This document shows positions 36,260 through 44,932 of a stretch of 64,000 nt of DNA, in pieces. Location of the stretch: the NCBI GenBank assembly GCA_039679945.1, contig JBDKTY010000068.1, positions 6,017 through 70,016 of the forward strand. Direction: 5' to 3'. Below the pieces are notes generated by a model. It saw nothing but the letters and a program-made list of their open reading frames with translations. It made no database searches and was not told the DNA's origin. The stretch comes from SbD1 sp039679945 (GTDB lineage Bacteria > Desulfobacterota > Syntrophobacteria > Syntrophobacterales > Syntrophobacteraceae). How positions within the stretch are numbered: position 1 is the first letter of the stretch; each line of letters opens with the position of its first letter. The translations under genes were made by a program, and so were the position numbers.

Positions 36260-38307
36260 GCCCCGGACAGGGCGTGTAGAGGCCGGGCGGGCAGTGTCAT
36301 CCTGATTAGAAGCATGCCCGGTTTTTCAAGCTCGACTTCAAGCGATCCCCCGTGCTTATCGACGATAATCTTCGACATCGGCAAATCGACCGAATCATCC
36401 GCGCTGGAGGTAGTAAAAGGATAGAAGAAATGGTCCATGTCATCCGGCGACAAGTGCGGGACAGGATACCTCACGAGAAGCCGGTACATGTCATTTTCCA
36501 TGGACGTGGATACTGAGAGCGTGGCGCCGGGAGGCATCTGGCTCAAAGCTTTCTTCAGCAGGCTCTTTAAAACCTGTTTCATCTGGAGCTGATCCAATGG
36601 GACCGCGGGCAGTCCGATCGACAGGTCGGCATCGACGGACAGATTTGCTTTTCTGGCATCGGATTGAATTCCCCGCAGAACCGTCTCCACGAGGGCATTC
36701 GGATCGGTCGGCGACAGTTCCAGGTCGATCGGCTGAATATAGTTGAGAACCATGCGCAGGATACCCTCAAGGCGTCCCACCTCCTTCACGATGATCTCCA
36801 CCTTCTCCCTGTTCTGGTCATCCGGACCCATGGATGACAGTAACCGCCGCGCAAATCCCCCGGCTGAAACCAGTGGATTGCGGATTTCATGAGCCAGCCG
36901 CGCCGAAACCTCGCTTACCGTTTTGATGCCTTCACTCCGGATGAGTTGCTCCTGCAGTTTCACTCTGCCCGTTACGTCCATGATTATGCCTTCCACACTG
37001 CTCACCCGGCCGTCTGCCGTCCGGGATGGAATGGCATGGTCCACCACATAGACCAGGTAGTTGTTCTTATGGACGAGGCGATACTCGATAATCAGTTCCC
37101 GCCCTTCCAGCAGGGCCTTTCGCCGCAATTCGGCCGCTCTTTCCCGGTCCGGCTCATAAATCGACGTACGCCACAGGCCGGGGGTTTGAAGCAATTCCGC
37201 ACGGCTATATCCAGCCAGTTCCTCGACAAAATGATTTACGAACAGGACCTCCCCTGCCGGTCCCAGTCGATAGACCACAAGCGGCAAATTCTCGACAAGT
37301 GTTCGATATTTCTCTTCGGATTCGGTGAGTTCGGACGTACGCTGCCGCACGAGAGCTTCGGCCTGTTTGTAATCGGACAGATCACTCAGAATCCCGACTG
37401 AGCCGACAAGATTGCCGGAATCATCGTGCCAGGGAAAAGAGTGGTCTCTCAACCACCTGAGGGTGCCGCTCTTCATGGTAATCAGGTAATCCGCCTTGTA
37501 TTCGCCGGTTCTTCCCGCATGCCGATCCTCGGCAATCTTTTTGGTGGACACGTTTTCCTCACCCGGAAAGTCAATCCGCGTGACGAGGCTGGCAAATTTT
37601 ACAGTCTTGATTTCCTCCGGGGAGTATCCGGTAAGCCTGCCGATCCCCGGACTCAAATAATCGTAAGTCATCGTGTCGTAGCGCAGGCGGTAGATTACGT
37701 CCCCCGTGGTTTCCACCATGAAACGGAATCGTTCTTCACTCTCTCGCAGCAAGTCCTCGGCCTGTTTGCGACTGATCTCGACAGCCGCGAGATTGGCAAT
37801 AAGGAACAGCGTGTCCAGGTCGGATTGTGAAAAAGCGGTTTGCGTTCGATTGAAGACGTAAAGCAGACCAAGATCCTTTGTGCCCATCTGTATCGGCGCC
37901 GCTATCCCCGATACTATTCCTTCCTCCGATATGATCTCGTCATCTTTTCTATCGAAGCTCCGGTCCGCTAAATAGTCATGAACGATATAACCCTGCCCCA
38001 TCCTTGCAACCATTCCGCCCAGGCCGACACCGGAAGGGCGCCGCAGGTTTCTGAAGGCCTCCGTCTGGATACCGGAGCAGGTATGCTTGTAGAAATCATC
38101 CCGGACTTCATCATGCAGCGCGATATAGGATATTTCACAACCTAATATTTCCCTGCATTTATCAACTATGAGCTGGAGATATTCATCGAGGCTCGGACCG
38201 CCCTTCATGGCCAGGGCGAGATCGTACAAGGCCCGGAACTTCCTCGCCTCGTTTTCCAGGTCCGCAAGCCTCTGTTTCAATCTTTCAGAAAAGAGTTCTT
38301 TAGCCAT
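36256..38307 (-). CDS. GAF/PAS sensor histidine kinase with a degraded ATP-binding domain
   Basis: 683 residues, no membrane segments, so a cytoplasmic sensor. A short coiled coil leads to a GAF domain (about 30-185), two PAS domains (about 195-320 and 335-455), and a HisKA domain with the box RLAHEIRNPL (H473). The HATPase domain is abnormal: the N-box reads VLKSLLKKALSQM with no Asn, the DxGxG motif is missing (RYPVPHLSPDD), and the glycine-rich G2 box is replaced by SADDSVDLPMSKIIV. It keeps FYPFTTS and DKHGGSLEV. It is therefore probably unable to bind ATP and may act as a pseudokinase or phosphatase. I chose ATG 38307; a GTG 54 nt upstream lacks a ribosome site. No cognate regulator is adjacent on its strand. 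Confidence 0.88.
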   Translation of the reverse strand: MAKELFSERLKQRLADLENEARKFRALYDLALAMKGGPSLDEYLQLIVDKCREILGCEISYIALHDEVRDDFYKHTCSGIQTEAFRNLRRPSGVGLGGMVARMGQGYIVHDYLADRSFDRKDDEIISEEGIVSGIAAPIQMGTKDLGLLYVFNRTQTAFSQSDLDTLFLIANLAAVEISRKQAEDLLRESEERFRFMVETTGDVIYRLRYDTMTYDYLSPGIGRLTGYSPEEIKTVKFASLVTRIDFPGEENVSTKKIAEDRHAGRTGEYKADYLITMKSGTLRWLRDHSFPWHDDSGNLVGSVGILSDLSDYKQAEALVRQRTSELTESEEKYRTLVENLPLVVYRLGPAGEVLFVNHFVEELAGYSRAELLQTPGLWRTSIYEPDRERAAELRRKALLEGRELIIEYRLVHKNNYLVYVVDHAIPSRTADGRVSSVEGIIMDVTGRVKLQEQLIRSEGIKTVSEVSARLAHEIRNPLVSAGGFARRLLSSMGPDDQNREKVEIIVKEVGRLEGILRMVLNYIQPIDLELSPTDPNALVETVLRGIQSDARKANLSVDADLSIGLPAVPLDQLQMKQVLKSLLKKALSQMPPGATLSVSTSMENDMYRLLVRYPVPHLSPDDMDHFFYPFTTSSADDSVDLPMSKIIVDKHGGSLEVELEKPGMLLIRMTLPARPLHALSGA

Positions 38308-39089
38308 AGCTACATCCAGAAATTGTCGCCGATGTCGGGAATCTATTCGCTGTTCGCGCACTGCTGTCGGATTCAGGGGATAGGGAAGGGATGAGCTGGA
38401 TTTTGTGATTTACCGGAATTATGGTAAAGCCCGATCTGAGAGTAAACCCGTTTTTGATCATGTCAACCGGGTCCGGGAGGGATAAAGGCCTTCCCTGACG
38501 TTTTTCACACTGATCGACAGGGGTTCCGCCAAACCATTCCCGCCGCGCTGCCGCCGAACGCGCTATCATTGAGCCCTTTGCCCCCAGTTTAGCTCATTCA
38601 TGTGCAAGCCGCCATGAATAAAGAGGGGTCAAGTCGTCGTTCGGCTTTTGCAAGGGGTTGGAAGCAACACGATTGATACTCCAAAAGCCGCACGGAGACT
38701 CATCCCCCTTCCCATTCACTTTCCCGAGTCCACGCACCGGGTTCCGACCATACCTAATTAACCTTGGATAGAAATAAAAGTCCTGTACCCGATCCCGCGA
38801 CCTCCCCCCCCTTAATTTCCTACTTCGACAATCAACCATCAGTGGCAATCACTATTGGTTTCAAGTCAGAATCGTGGAGTGCCGATTAATGAGTGATAAC
38901 AGTGACTGTGTTCCAAAAAAGATAAGGAGCATGCGGCCCGCATGGCTTGAGGAATAGTACGGTTCCAAGGGCGGCACAACTACGCCGGTTCCGGGCATTC
39001 CGGTCCGTTCATGCTCCGGGGAAGCTTTGCGAATGGTCGCGCACCGCGGCCCTTGAACGCAACTTAACAGATACCGAGCCGGGAATATT
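38308..39089. other. Divergent intergenic region
   Basis: About 0.78 kb between the pseudokinase-like gene (leftward) and the MASE1 kinase gene (rightward). No gene supported. An exact CTTGAACGCAAC lies at 39052-39063, 27 nt before the MASE1 kinase start. A sequence TGGCAATCACTATTGG near 38843 resembles a sigma-54 site only in its first half. Confidence 0.5.
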
Positions 39090-42000
39090 ATGCAGACGGA
39101 AGCGGCATATCCGAGAATCTCATATGGTGATTACTCGAGGAAGGTTATCGCCCTGGCCGCAACATACCTGGTTTTCGCGGCGCCCGGGATCCTGTCTACT
39201 ATTCCTCACGGGTATGCTACCGGGATATGGCCTGCCTCGGGAATCGCATTATCGTTTCTTCTCATCTGGGGGCAACGGCTCTGGCCGGGAGTGTTTCTCG
39301 GCGCTTTCGGGTCCTGCCTGTGGATAGCGGTGAGTACCGGGGGCGCTACTGTTTTCCACGCTCTATCTTCTTCGGCGATAATCGGCGCCGGCGCGACCCT
39401 CCAGGCCATTTTCGGGGTGTTTCTCATCAACCGTTTCGTGGATCCCCCGCCGACACTCGCCCGTGAATGGGATGCGATTGCCTTCCTGACGCTCGGGGGG
39501 CCGGTGAGTTGCCTGGTCGGCTCGACGATCAGCATAACCTGCCTGGCGGCGATGGAGATGGTTTCCGGGGACGATTTCCTCTTCAAATGGTGGACTTGGT
39601 GGCTTGGGGATTCAATAGGAGTGATGGTCATGGCCCCGGCCGCGCTTACACTCGCGCCCGGATGGCCCGACATCTGGAGGCGCAGGCGTATCTCGATGGC
39701 CCTGCCTCTTCTGGTCATGTTCGGTCTTTTCGCTTTCCTCCTGATATTCCTGGGCGGGAAGGAACAGGAGAGGATCAGGAGTGATTTCGAACGACGCGCC
39801 GAGCTAGTGGGAAACCAGACCGAGATGGTCCTGCGGGAACAGCTCCAGGCGCTCTATTCCGTTGACGATTTTTTCGCGGCGTCCGAGCAGGTCGGACGAA
39901 CGGAGTTCCGGGTGTTTCTCCAGCACTGGTTCGAAGTCCATAAGGGGCTTCTTGCCATGAACTGGGTGCCCCGGGTCCGGGATGAGGAACGGTCGGATTA
40001 CGAGGAAAGGGCACGCCGCGAAGGCTATGCCGACTTCAGGATAACGGAAAGACTGAAGGACGGGGCCCGGGTGGAAAGAGCCCGCGTTCCCGAATACTAT
40101 CCCATCTATTACACGGAACCGAGAGAGCCAACTGAGCGCGTACTCGGGTTCGATCTCGCGTCGGATGAAATCCGCCTGGCGGTCATGAAACAGGCCGCCA
40201 CCTCCGGTTGGCCGGTTGCGACAGGCGAGCTCAAACTTCTGGGAGGAGAGAACGGATTTCTCATTTCACTTCCCATTTACGACCGTACTCTCCGCGGCGA
40301 TGATGCATCGGACCGTGAGAAAGCCCTCAAGGGTTTTGCCATGGGGGTGTTTCGCATCCACGACGTCATGCGGGCCGCGTTCCCGGAAGTCCGGAAACCC
40401 GGTGAGTCGGATATCGAAGTGGAAATTCATGACAAGACCGTTTCCGAGGCCCCAAGGCTTCTCTACCATTCCGGCACGGTCCAGGATGATTCAAACCGTT
40501 CAAGTGTGATGCCGCGTAGGAGTTCCGGTGGTGGACCATGGTTTGTGGCTCGGCTGGAGTTTGCCGGACGGCTCTGGGAAATAGGCTTTTGGCCCACACC
40601 GAAATATCTGGCGGAACACCCGCCGCTGCAGACGTGCAGTATTCTTGCCGGCGGGTTCTTCTTCATCGCCCTGTCCGGTTTCTTCCTTTTGATTACCACG
40701 GGCTATACCGCGCGCGTGGAGACACAGGTCCAGGAACGCACCGCCGCCCTCGAGTGTGAAATCAAGGAACGCACCGCCGCGGAAAGAAAACTGGAGTTGA
40801 CCCATCGGCTTCTGGAAGAACGGGTCCGGGAACGCACTCACGAGCTTCGCGATGCCAACCAGTTCCTGGCCGATGAGATTGTCGAACGGCGGAGGGTCGA
40901 AAATGAATTACGGCAGGAATTCGCTTTCCGGGACGCGATTATCGCTCATGCGACCGAAGGGCTTTTCGTCTGTCACCGGCTGGACGATTTTCCCCACCTG
41001 AAATTCACTGTTTGGAACCGCTGCATGGAGGAGATCACGGGCTACTCCATGGAGGAGATCAACCGGCTTGGCTGGACCGAGACCATGTTCGACGGGCCGG
41101 CCATGCGGGAGTTTTCCAGGGATTGCCTGAGAAAGATGTTCGAGGGAGAGACCATTGTTCGCCAGGACCGGACCATTCGCCGGGCGGACGGAGAGCTGAG
41201 GACGGTTATCCTGTCCGGATCGTCGATCAAACCGAGGCACGGAAAGATTCATCTGGTCGGCCTGGTCCAGGATGTGACGGAGCTGAAAACAGCAGAAAAG
41301 TCCTTACGGGAGAGTGAGACACAGTTCCGGGATCTGGTGGAAAATGTCAGGGCGGGCGTCCTCATTTTGAGAGGCGAGGAAATCATCTACCAGAACCCTG
41401 AACAGGCACGCCTCGTGAGCGGGCTTTCCGCCTCGTACTCTGCCTCGTACCCATTGGAGGGACTGGTCCAGCGGGTTCATCCGGACGACAGGACATCGTT
41501 CAAGGCGTTCATTGCATCGGCCGGCGGCGGCGAAAGGCATCAGCCCGAAACGGTATTGCGGTTAAAGCCGCCCGGAGAGGAAGAGAGTGCCGTGCAGTGG
41601 GTGAGCTGCGGAAAGAGTTCTATCGAGTACCGCGGAGACCCGGCGGTACTCATCACCATGATGGACATCACCCAGCTCAAGAACATGGAGCGGCATGTGA
41701 TGCTGCGGGAGAAAATGGCTTCCCTCGGTCATGTCGCCGCCGGAATTGCGCATGAAATCAGAAATCCGCTCTGCGGGATCAATGTCTACCTGGATGCGAT
41801 ACGCGACAACTTCCAGGACCCCGAAAACACGGAGGATGTCCAGCAACTCATAAGGGAAGCCCAGGCCACCTCCAACAAGATCGAAATGGTGATCAAGAGG
41901 GTGCTGGATTTCTCCCGGCCCACTGAACTGAAGTTGCGTCCAATACGGGTCGATGAGGCAATCCACGAAGCGGCCAAACTGGCCTCGGCGGCGCTTCGGA

Positions 42001-42572
42001 AGAGTTCCGTCATGCTTGAGCTGGACATCCCGCGGGATATGCCGCGTGTTTTCGGAGACGTGCAACTCATAGAGCAGGTGATACTGAACCTGATCTCCAA
42101 TGCCGCGAGCGTGCTCAAGGGGAAGCAGAATTCCGGTTCCCCGGGAGGCGGAAACGGCATTCGCAACGCCCTCGCGTCGGGGGACCTTGCGGCGGAGAGA
42201 GGGGATGGAGAGTCCCACGATCAGCCGCTCGTCACGGGAGGAAACGGGACTGCCCAGGGCACCGTCGCCCCTGCCGTGAACCGGGGAGAGGGAGAGCGGA
42301 AGGCGCCCCGCATCAGGGTCGCTACCGCCGTGCAGCAGGGGAATGTGCTTATTCGGGTAGAGGACTCGGGACCGGGCATCCCGGTTGAAATGCGTGACAA
42401 GGTATTCGAGCCTTTCTTTACTACCGGGAGTCAGGGAATGGGAATAGGGCTGGGAATCTGCAGGCGAATCATAGCCGACCACAAGGGCGAGATCTCTGTC
42501 TCGTCATCATCTCTGGGCGGGGCGCAGTTCAATATACTGATCCCGATTGAAAAGAGGAAATCCATCTCATGA
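39090..42572 (+). CDS. MASE1/CHASE/PAS sensor histidine kinase
   Basis: 1160 residues. An N-terminal MASE1 integral-membrane sensor (about 15-215, with GYATGIWPASGIALSFLLIWG and WWTWWLGDSIGVMVMAP) is followed by an extracytoplasmic CHASE domain (about 230-480, with MNWVPRV, GYADFRITER and YYPIYYTEP), another membrane segment at about 520-545, a coiled coil, and two PAS domains (about 615-735 and 740-860). HisKA has GIAHEIRNPL with H888. The HATPase has NLISNAASV, EDSGPGIP, EPFFTTG and GIGLGICRRI, all intact, but about 63 Gly/Ser-rich residues are inserted at about 1010-1072. The stop overlaps the ATG of the NtrC-type regulator (ATGA), so the two form a two-component pair. The ligand is unknown. 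Confidence 0.95.
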   Translation: MQTEAAYPRISYGDYSRKVIALAATYLVFAAPGILSTIPHGYATGIWPASGIALSFLLIWGQRLWPGVFLGAFGSCLWIAVSTGGATVFHALSSSAIIGAGATLQAIFGVFLINRFVDPPPTLAREWDAIAFLTLGGPVSCLVGSTISITCLAAMEMVSGDDFLFKWWTWWLGDSIGVMVMAPAALTLAPGWPDIWRRRRISMALPLLVMFGLFAFLLIFLGGKEQERIRSDFERRAELVGNQTEMVLREQLQALYSVDDFFAASEQVGRTEFRVFLQHWFEVHKGLLAMNWVPRVRDEERSDYEERARREGYADFRITERLKDGARVERARVPEYYPIYYTEPREPTERVLGFDLASDEIRLAVMKQAATSGWPVATGELKLLGGENGFLISLPIYDRTLRGDDASDREKALKGFAMGVFRIHDVMRAAFPEVRKPGESDIEVEIHDKTVSEAPRLLYHSGTVQDDSNRSSVMPRRSSGGGPWFVARLEFAGRLWEIGFWPTPKYLAEHPPLQTCSILAGGFFFIALSGFFLLITTGYTARVETQVQERTAALECEIKERTAAERKLELTHRLLEERVRERTHELRDANQFLADEIVERRRVENELRQEFAFRDAIIAHATEGLFVCHRLDDFPHLKFTVWNRCMEEITGYSMEEINRLGWTETMFDGPAMREFSRDCLRKMFEGETIVRQDRTIRRADGELRTVILSGSSIKPRHGKIHLVGLVQDVTELKTAEKSLRESETQFRDLVENVRAGVLILRGEEIIYQNPEQARLVSGLSASYSASYPLEGLVQRVHPDDRTSFKAFIASAGGGERHQPETVLRLKPPGEEESAVQWVSCGKSSIEYRGDPAVLITMMDITQLKNMERHVMLREKMASLGHVAAGIAHEIRNPLCGINVYLDAIRDNFQDPENTEDVQQLIREAQATSNKIEMVIKRVLDFSRPTELKLRPIRVDEAIHEAAKLASAALRKSSVMLELDIPRDMPRVFGDVQLIEQVILNLISNAASVLKGKQNSGSPGGGNGIRNALASGDLAAERGDGESHDQPLVTGGNGTAQGTVAPAVNRGEGERKAPRIRVATAVQQGNVLIRVEDSGPGIPVEMRDKVFEPFFTTGSQGMGIGLGICRRIIADHKGEISVSSSSLGGAQFNILIPIEKRKSIS
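42118..42306 (+). repeat. Low-complexity insertion inside the kinase ATPase domain
   Basis: This segment encodes GKQNSGSPGGGNG through AVNRGEGERKAPR between the N-box and the next conserved strand of the HATPase domain, where other kinases have only a few residues. It is rich in GGGAGAGG-type words, resembling dispersed intergenic repeats rather than protein-coding sequence. It probably arose by in-frame insertion of a repeat. Confidence 0.5.
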
Positions 42573-43963
42573 ATACCTTTGCTCTTTTTGTAGTGGATGA
42601 TGAAGAGAGTATTCGCCGCGGCGTTGGTTTCTCGCTGAAAAAAGAGTATCGGGTTCATGTCTTTGCCTCGGCCGAGGAAGCAATCGCGTCCCTGGAGGAA
42701 CACCAGCCGGATTTGATCCTTTTGGATGTGGGCTTGCCGGGCATGAGCGGAGTCGACGCCCTGAGGGTGATCAAGGGCCGATTTCCCGACATCATAGTCA
42801 TCATGTGCACGGCCTTCGAGGACATCGAGACAGTGATCGCCGCCATGAAACAGGGGGCCTATGACTATATCGTCAAACCCCTGCAGATGGATACTCTCAG
42901 AACTCGAATCGCGAACGCGCTGCAGTCCATCCGCATGCGAAAGGAGATCCAGGCCCTTCAGGAAAAGTACCTGCGGGAGAACATTCCGGGTTTCATCGGG
43001 GAGAGCGACGCCATCCAGGATATGATGCATCTGGTAAAACAGGTGGCGCGGAGCCCGGACGCCCCCGTGCTGATCCTGGGTGAATCAGGGACAGGTAAAG
43101 AACTCATTGCCAGCACCATTCACTACAAAAGTCCGAATTTCAAGGGCCCCTTCATCACGCTCAACTGCGCGGCCATCCCCAGGGACCTGATCGAGAGTGA
43201 ACTGTTCGGCTATGAGAAGGGCGCCTTCAGCGGAGCGGCCGCCGGTGGCAAAGAGGGCTTGGTTGAGCGGGCCAGGGGAGGAACGCTTTTTCTCGATGAA
43301 GTGGGGGACCTCGGACCGGAAGCGCAGGCAAAGCTTCTTCGATTCCTGGAAAGTGGAGAGTACTTCCGCGTGGGGGGGACTCAGAAACGCAGGGTCCTGA
43401 CGCGCGTCGTCTCGGCAACGAACCGGGACCTCGGTGAATTGATCGAACAGGGCCGTTTCAGGGAGGATCTCTTCTACCGCCTGTCCGTCATTCGCATAGA
43501 AGTGCCATCTCTGAGCCGGCGGCGGGAGGACATTATCCCGATAGCCCGATACTACCTGCTGGAGTTCAGCCGCAAATACGGCAAGGATTTTAGGACTCTG
43601 AGCAGCGAGGCGGAGGAAGTGCTCACCGCGCATCCGTGGAAAGGAAACGTCCGGGAGCTTCGCAATGTGATCGAGCGTAGCGTTCTTATCGAAAATGGTC
43701 CGGAGTTGAGCGTTTCCGGCCTGAGACTGCAGGGAATGGCCCGCGTTGCCGATGATGCCGGCTCAGGTGAAAATGGGGAGTTTCCTTCCCTCCCCGATGC
43801 CGGAATCGACCTGGAAGCTCTGGAGATGCATTATCTCAAGGAGGCCTTGCGCAAGGCAAAAGGCAATGACCGTCAGGCGGCCAAGCTCCTGGGCATGAGT
43901 TACTATGCATTCCGATACCGCAAGAAGCAGCTTGCCGAACCGGCGGGCCCATCCTCGTCCTGA
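42569..43963 (+). CDS. Sigma-54-dependent response regulator (NtrC family)
   Basis: 464 residues: a receiver domain (1-120, phospho-acceptor D53 in LILLDVGLPGMSG, Lys in YIVKPLQ), an AAA+ domain (about 140-375), and a Fis-type HTH (about 415-455, GNDRQAAKLLGMSYYAFRYR). The AAA+ domain has Walker A GESGTGKE, Walker B GGTLFLDEVGDL, and the R-finger region FREDLFYRLSV. The sigma-54 contact loop reads GAFSGA instead of GAFTGA; Thr to Ser is the mildest change there and I expect activity to persist. Coupled by ATGA overlap to the MASE1 kinase. A sigma-54 promoter with an upstream inverted repeat lies about 340 nt downstream, before the receiver/MCP genes, and is a natural target. Confidence 0.96.
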   Translation: MNTFALFVVDDEESIRRGVGFSLKKEYRVHVFASAEEAIASLEEHQPDLILLDVGLPGMSGVDALRVIKGRFPDIIVIMCTAFEDIETVIAAMKQGAYDYIVKPLQMDTLRTRIANALQSIRMRKEIQALQEKYLRENIPGFIGESDAIQDMMHLVKQVARSPDAPVLILGESGTGKELIASTIHYKSPNFKGPFITLNCAAIPRDLIESELFGYEKGAFSGAAAGGKEGLVERARGGTLFLDEVGDLGPEAQAKLLRFLESGEYFRVGGTQKRRVLTRVVSATNRDLGELIEQGRFREDLFYRLSVIRIEVPSLSRRREDIIPIARYYLLEFSRKYGKDFRTLSSEAEEVLTAHPWKGNVRELRNVIERSVLIENGPELSVSGLRLQGMARVADDAGSGENGEFPSLPDAGIDLEALEMHYLKEALRKAKGNDRQAAKLLGMSYYAFRYRKKQLAEPAGPSSS

Positions 43964-44188
43964 CAGATGGGGCGGTTTCATGTGAACCTTGTTCCTGCCA
44001 CCCATCGGTGCCTTTTGAGGAACGGAATTCTCCGCTGACAGCGGGTCACCTCCTCCCCGTTTGCGCCGAGGCATTACCCTGTTGCTTTTTGAGTTTGGAA
44101 AACAGAATCTTGAATGCAGCTTCGCCCCCCGATAACCGTTTCCAGCGGTCCAGCGGACATCTGACCGCGGACAACTGTTCGTTTTGGT

Positions 44189-44217
44189 CAAATGGCCATT
44201 GCTCCAATGGTCATTTG
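44189..44217. promoter_or_regulatory. Long inverted repeat, candidate enhancer (activator-binding) site
   Basis: CAAATGGCCATTG (44189-44201) and CAATGGTCATTTG (44205-44217) are complementary over 13 positions with one mismatch and a 3-nt gap. It lies about 115-145 nt upstream of the predicted sigma-54 transcription start, a normal position for an NtrC-family enhancer. The regulator encoded just upstream is the obvious candidate binder. That pairing is inference. Confidence 0.5.
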
Positions 44218-44305
44218 GCTAACAAGAAACCGGACACATACCCCGCCTGTATCCCTTCGGCATTCAACCTGCTGATAAGACGAGTAAATCCTTTTCGAAT
44301 AATAC

Positions 44306-44321
44306 TGGCACACTCGATGCA
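44306..44321 (+). promoter_or_regulatory. Sigma-54 promoter
   Basis: CTGGCACACTCGATGCA contains the -24 element TGGCAC, exactly 10 nt between the invariant GG and GC, and a -12 element ATGCA (consensus TTGCA). It lies 44 nt upstream of the receiver gene start and would drive it and probably the chemoreceptor gene. Confidence 0.65.
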
Positions 44322-44364
44322 CAAACCGGTTTGGAACTCGATACGAAGGAGAGTCATAAACCAC

Positions 44365-44826
44365 ATGGATGCGCTTAGTGCTATTCGAAACTTCAGACTG
44401 GTTCTGGTCGATGACGATGACAGTATCCGCGCTGCTCTAAACTACCACTTCCGAAAGAAGAAGGTTGCCATGATATCTTTTGGCAGCGGTGAGGAAGCCT
44501 TGGACCATCTTCGCCAATTCCACGCCGACATCGTCATCACCGACTATTACCTTCCCGGGATAAACGGAATGCAGTTTATCAGGGAGCTCAACAATATACG
44601 GCCGGGCGTCATCAAGATTCTGATGACGGCCTATGGGACCCTCGACATCGCGGTGGAAGCCATCCGGGCCGGGGTGCACGATTTCATCAGAAAACCTTTT
44701 AATACGGAGACACTGGAGTTGACTATCCTTTCGGTGATGCGAAGAGTGAGGCCCGACTTTAACCGTGTCTCTCCGGACGGTGGAGGGGGCGGAAAACTCA
44801 ACGGTGTAATCAGGAGCAATAATTGA
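44365..44826 (+). CDS. Single-domain response regulator
   Basis: 153 residues, of which about 12-130 form a receiver domain: acidic pocket LVLVDDDDS, phospho-acceptor D60 in IVITDYYLPGING, switch Thr in ILMTAYG, and Lys in FIRKPFN. The short Gly-rich C-terminal tail has no output domain, so it acts by protein contact, like CheY or an intermediate phosphocarrier. AAGGAGAG is 11 nt before the ATG at 44365; the frame is open far upstream but without domain content. It sits behind a sigma-54 promoter and about 100 nt before a chemoreceptor gene, suggesting a role in taxis or in feedback on the adjacent two-component pair. Confidence 0.9.
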   Translation: MDALSAIRNFRLVLVDDDDSIRAALNYHFRKKKVAMISFGSGEEALDHLRQFHADIVITDYYLPGINGMQFIRELNNIRPGVIKILMTAYGTLDIAVEAIRAGVHDFIRKPFNTETLELTILSVMRRVRPDFNRVSPDGGGGGKLNGVIRSNN

Positions 44827-44932
44827 TGAGCGTGCAGGTGTTCTGGCTGGGTAAGAACGTGTGTTGCGCCTCCGTGCTTTCGACACTTGTATTGCAGATT
44901 CTAACACTCTTACTGGATCGGGATTTTGAGCC

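Larger units (their letters stand above)
43964..44364. other. Regulatory spacer between the NtrC-type gene and the receiver gene
   Basis: About 400 nt without a gene. It contains the inverted repeat and the sigma-54 promoter listed separately. The frame of the receiver gene is open across most of it, but translation there shows no domain. Confidence 0.6.
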
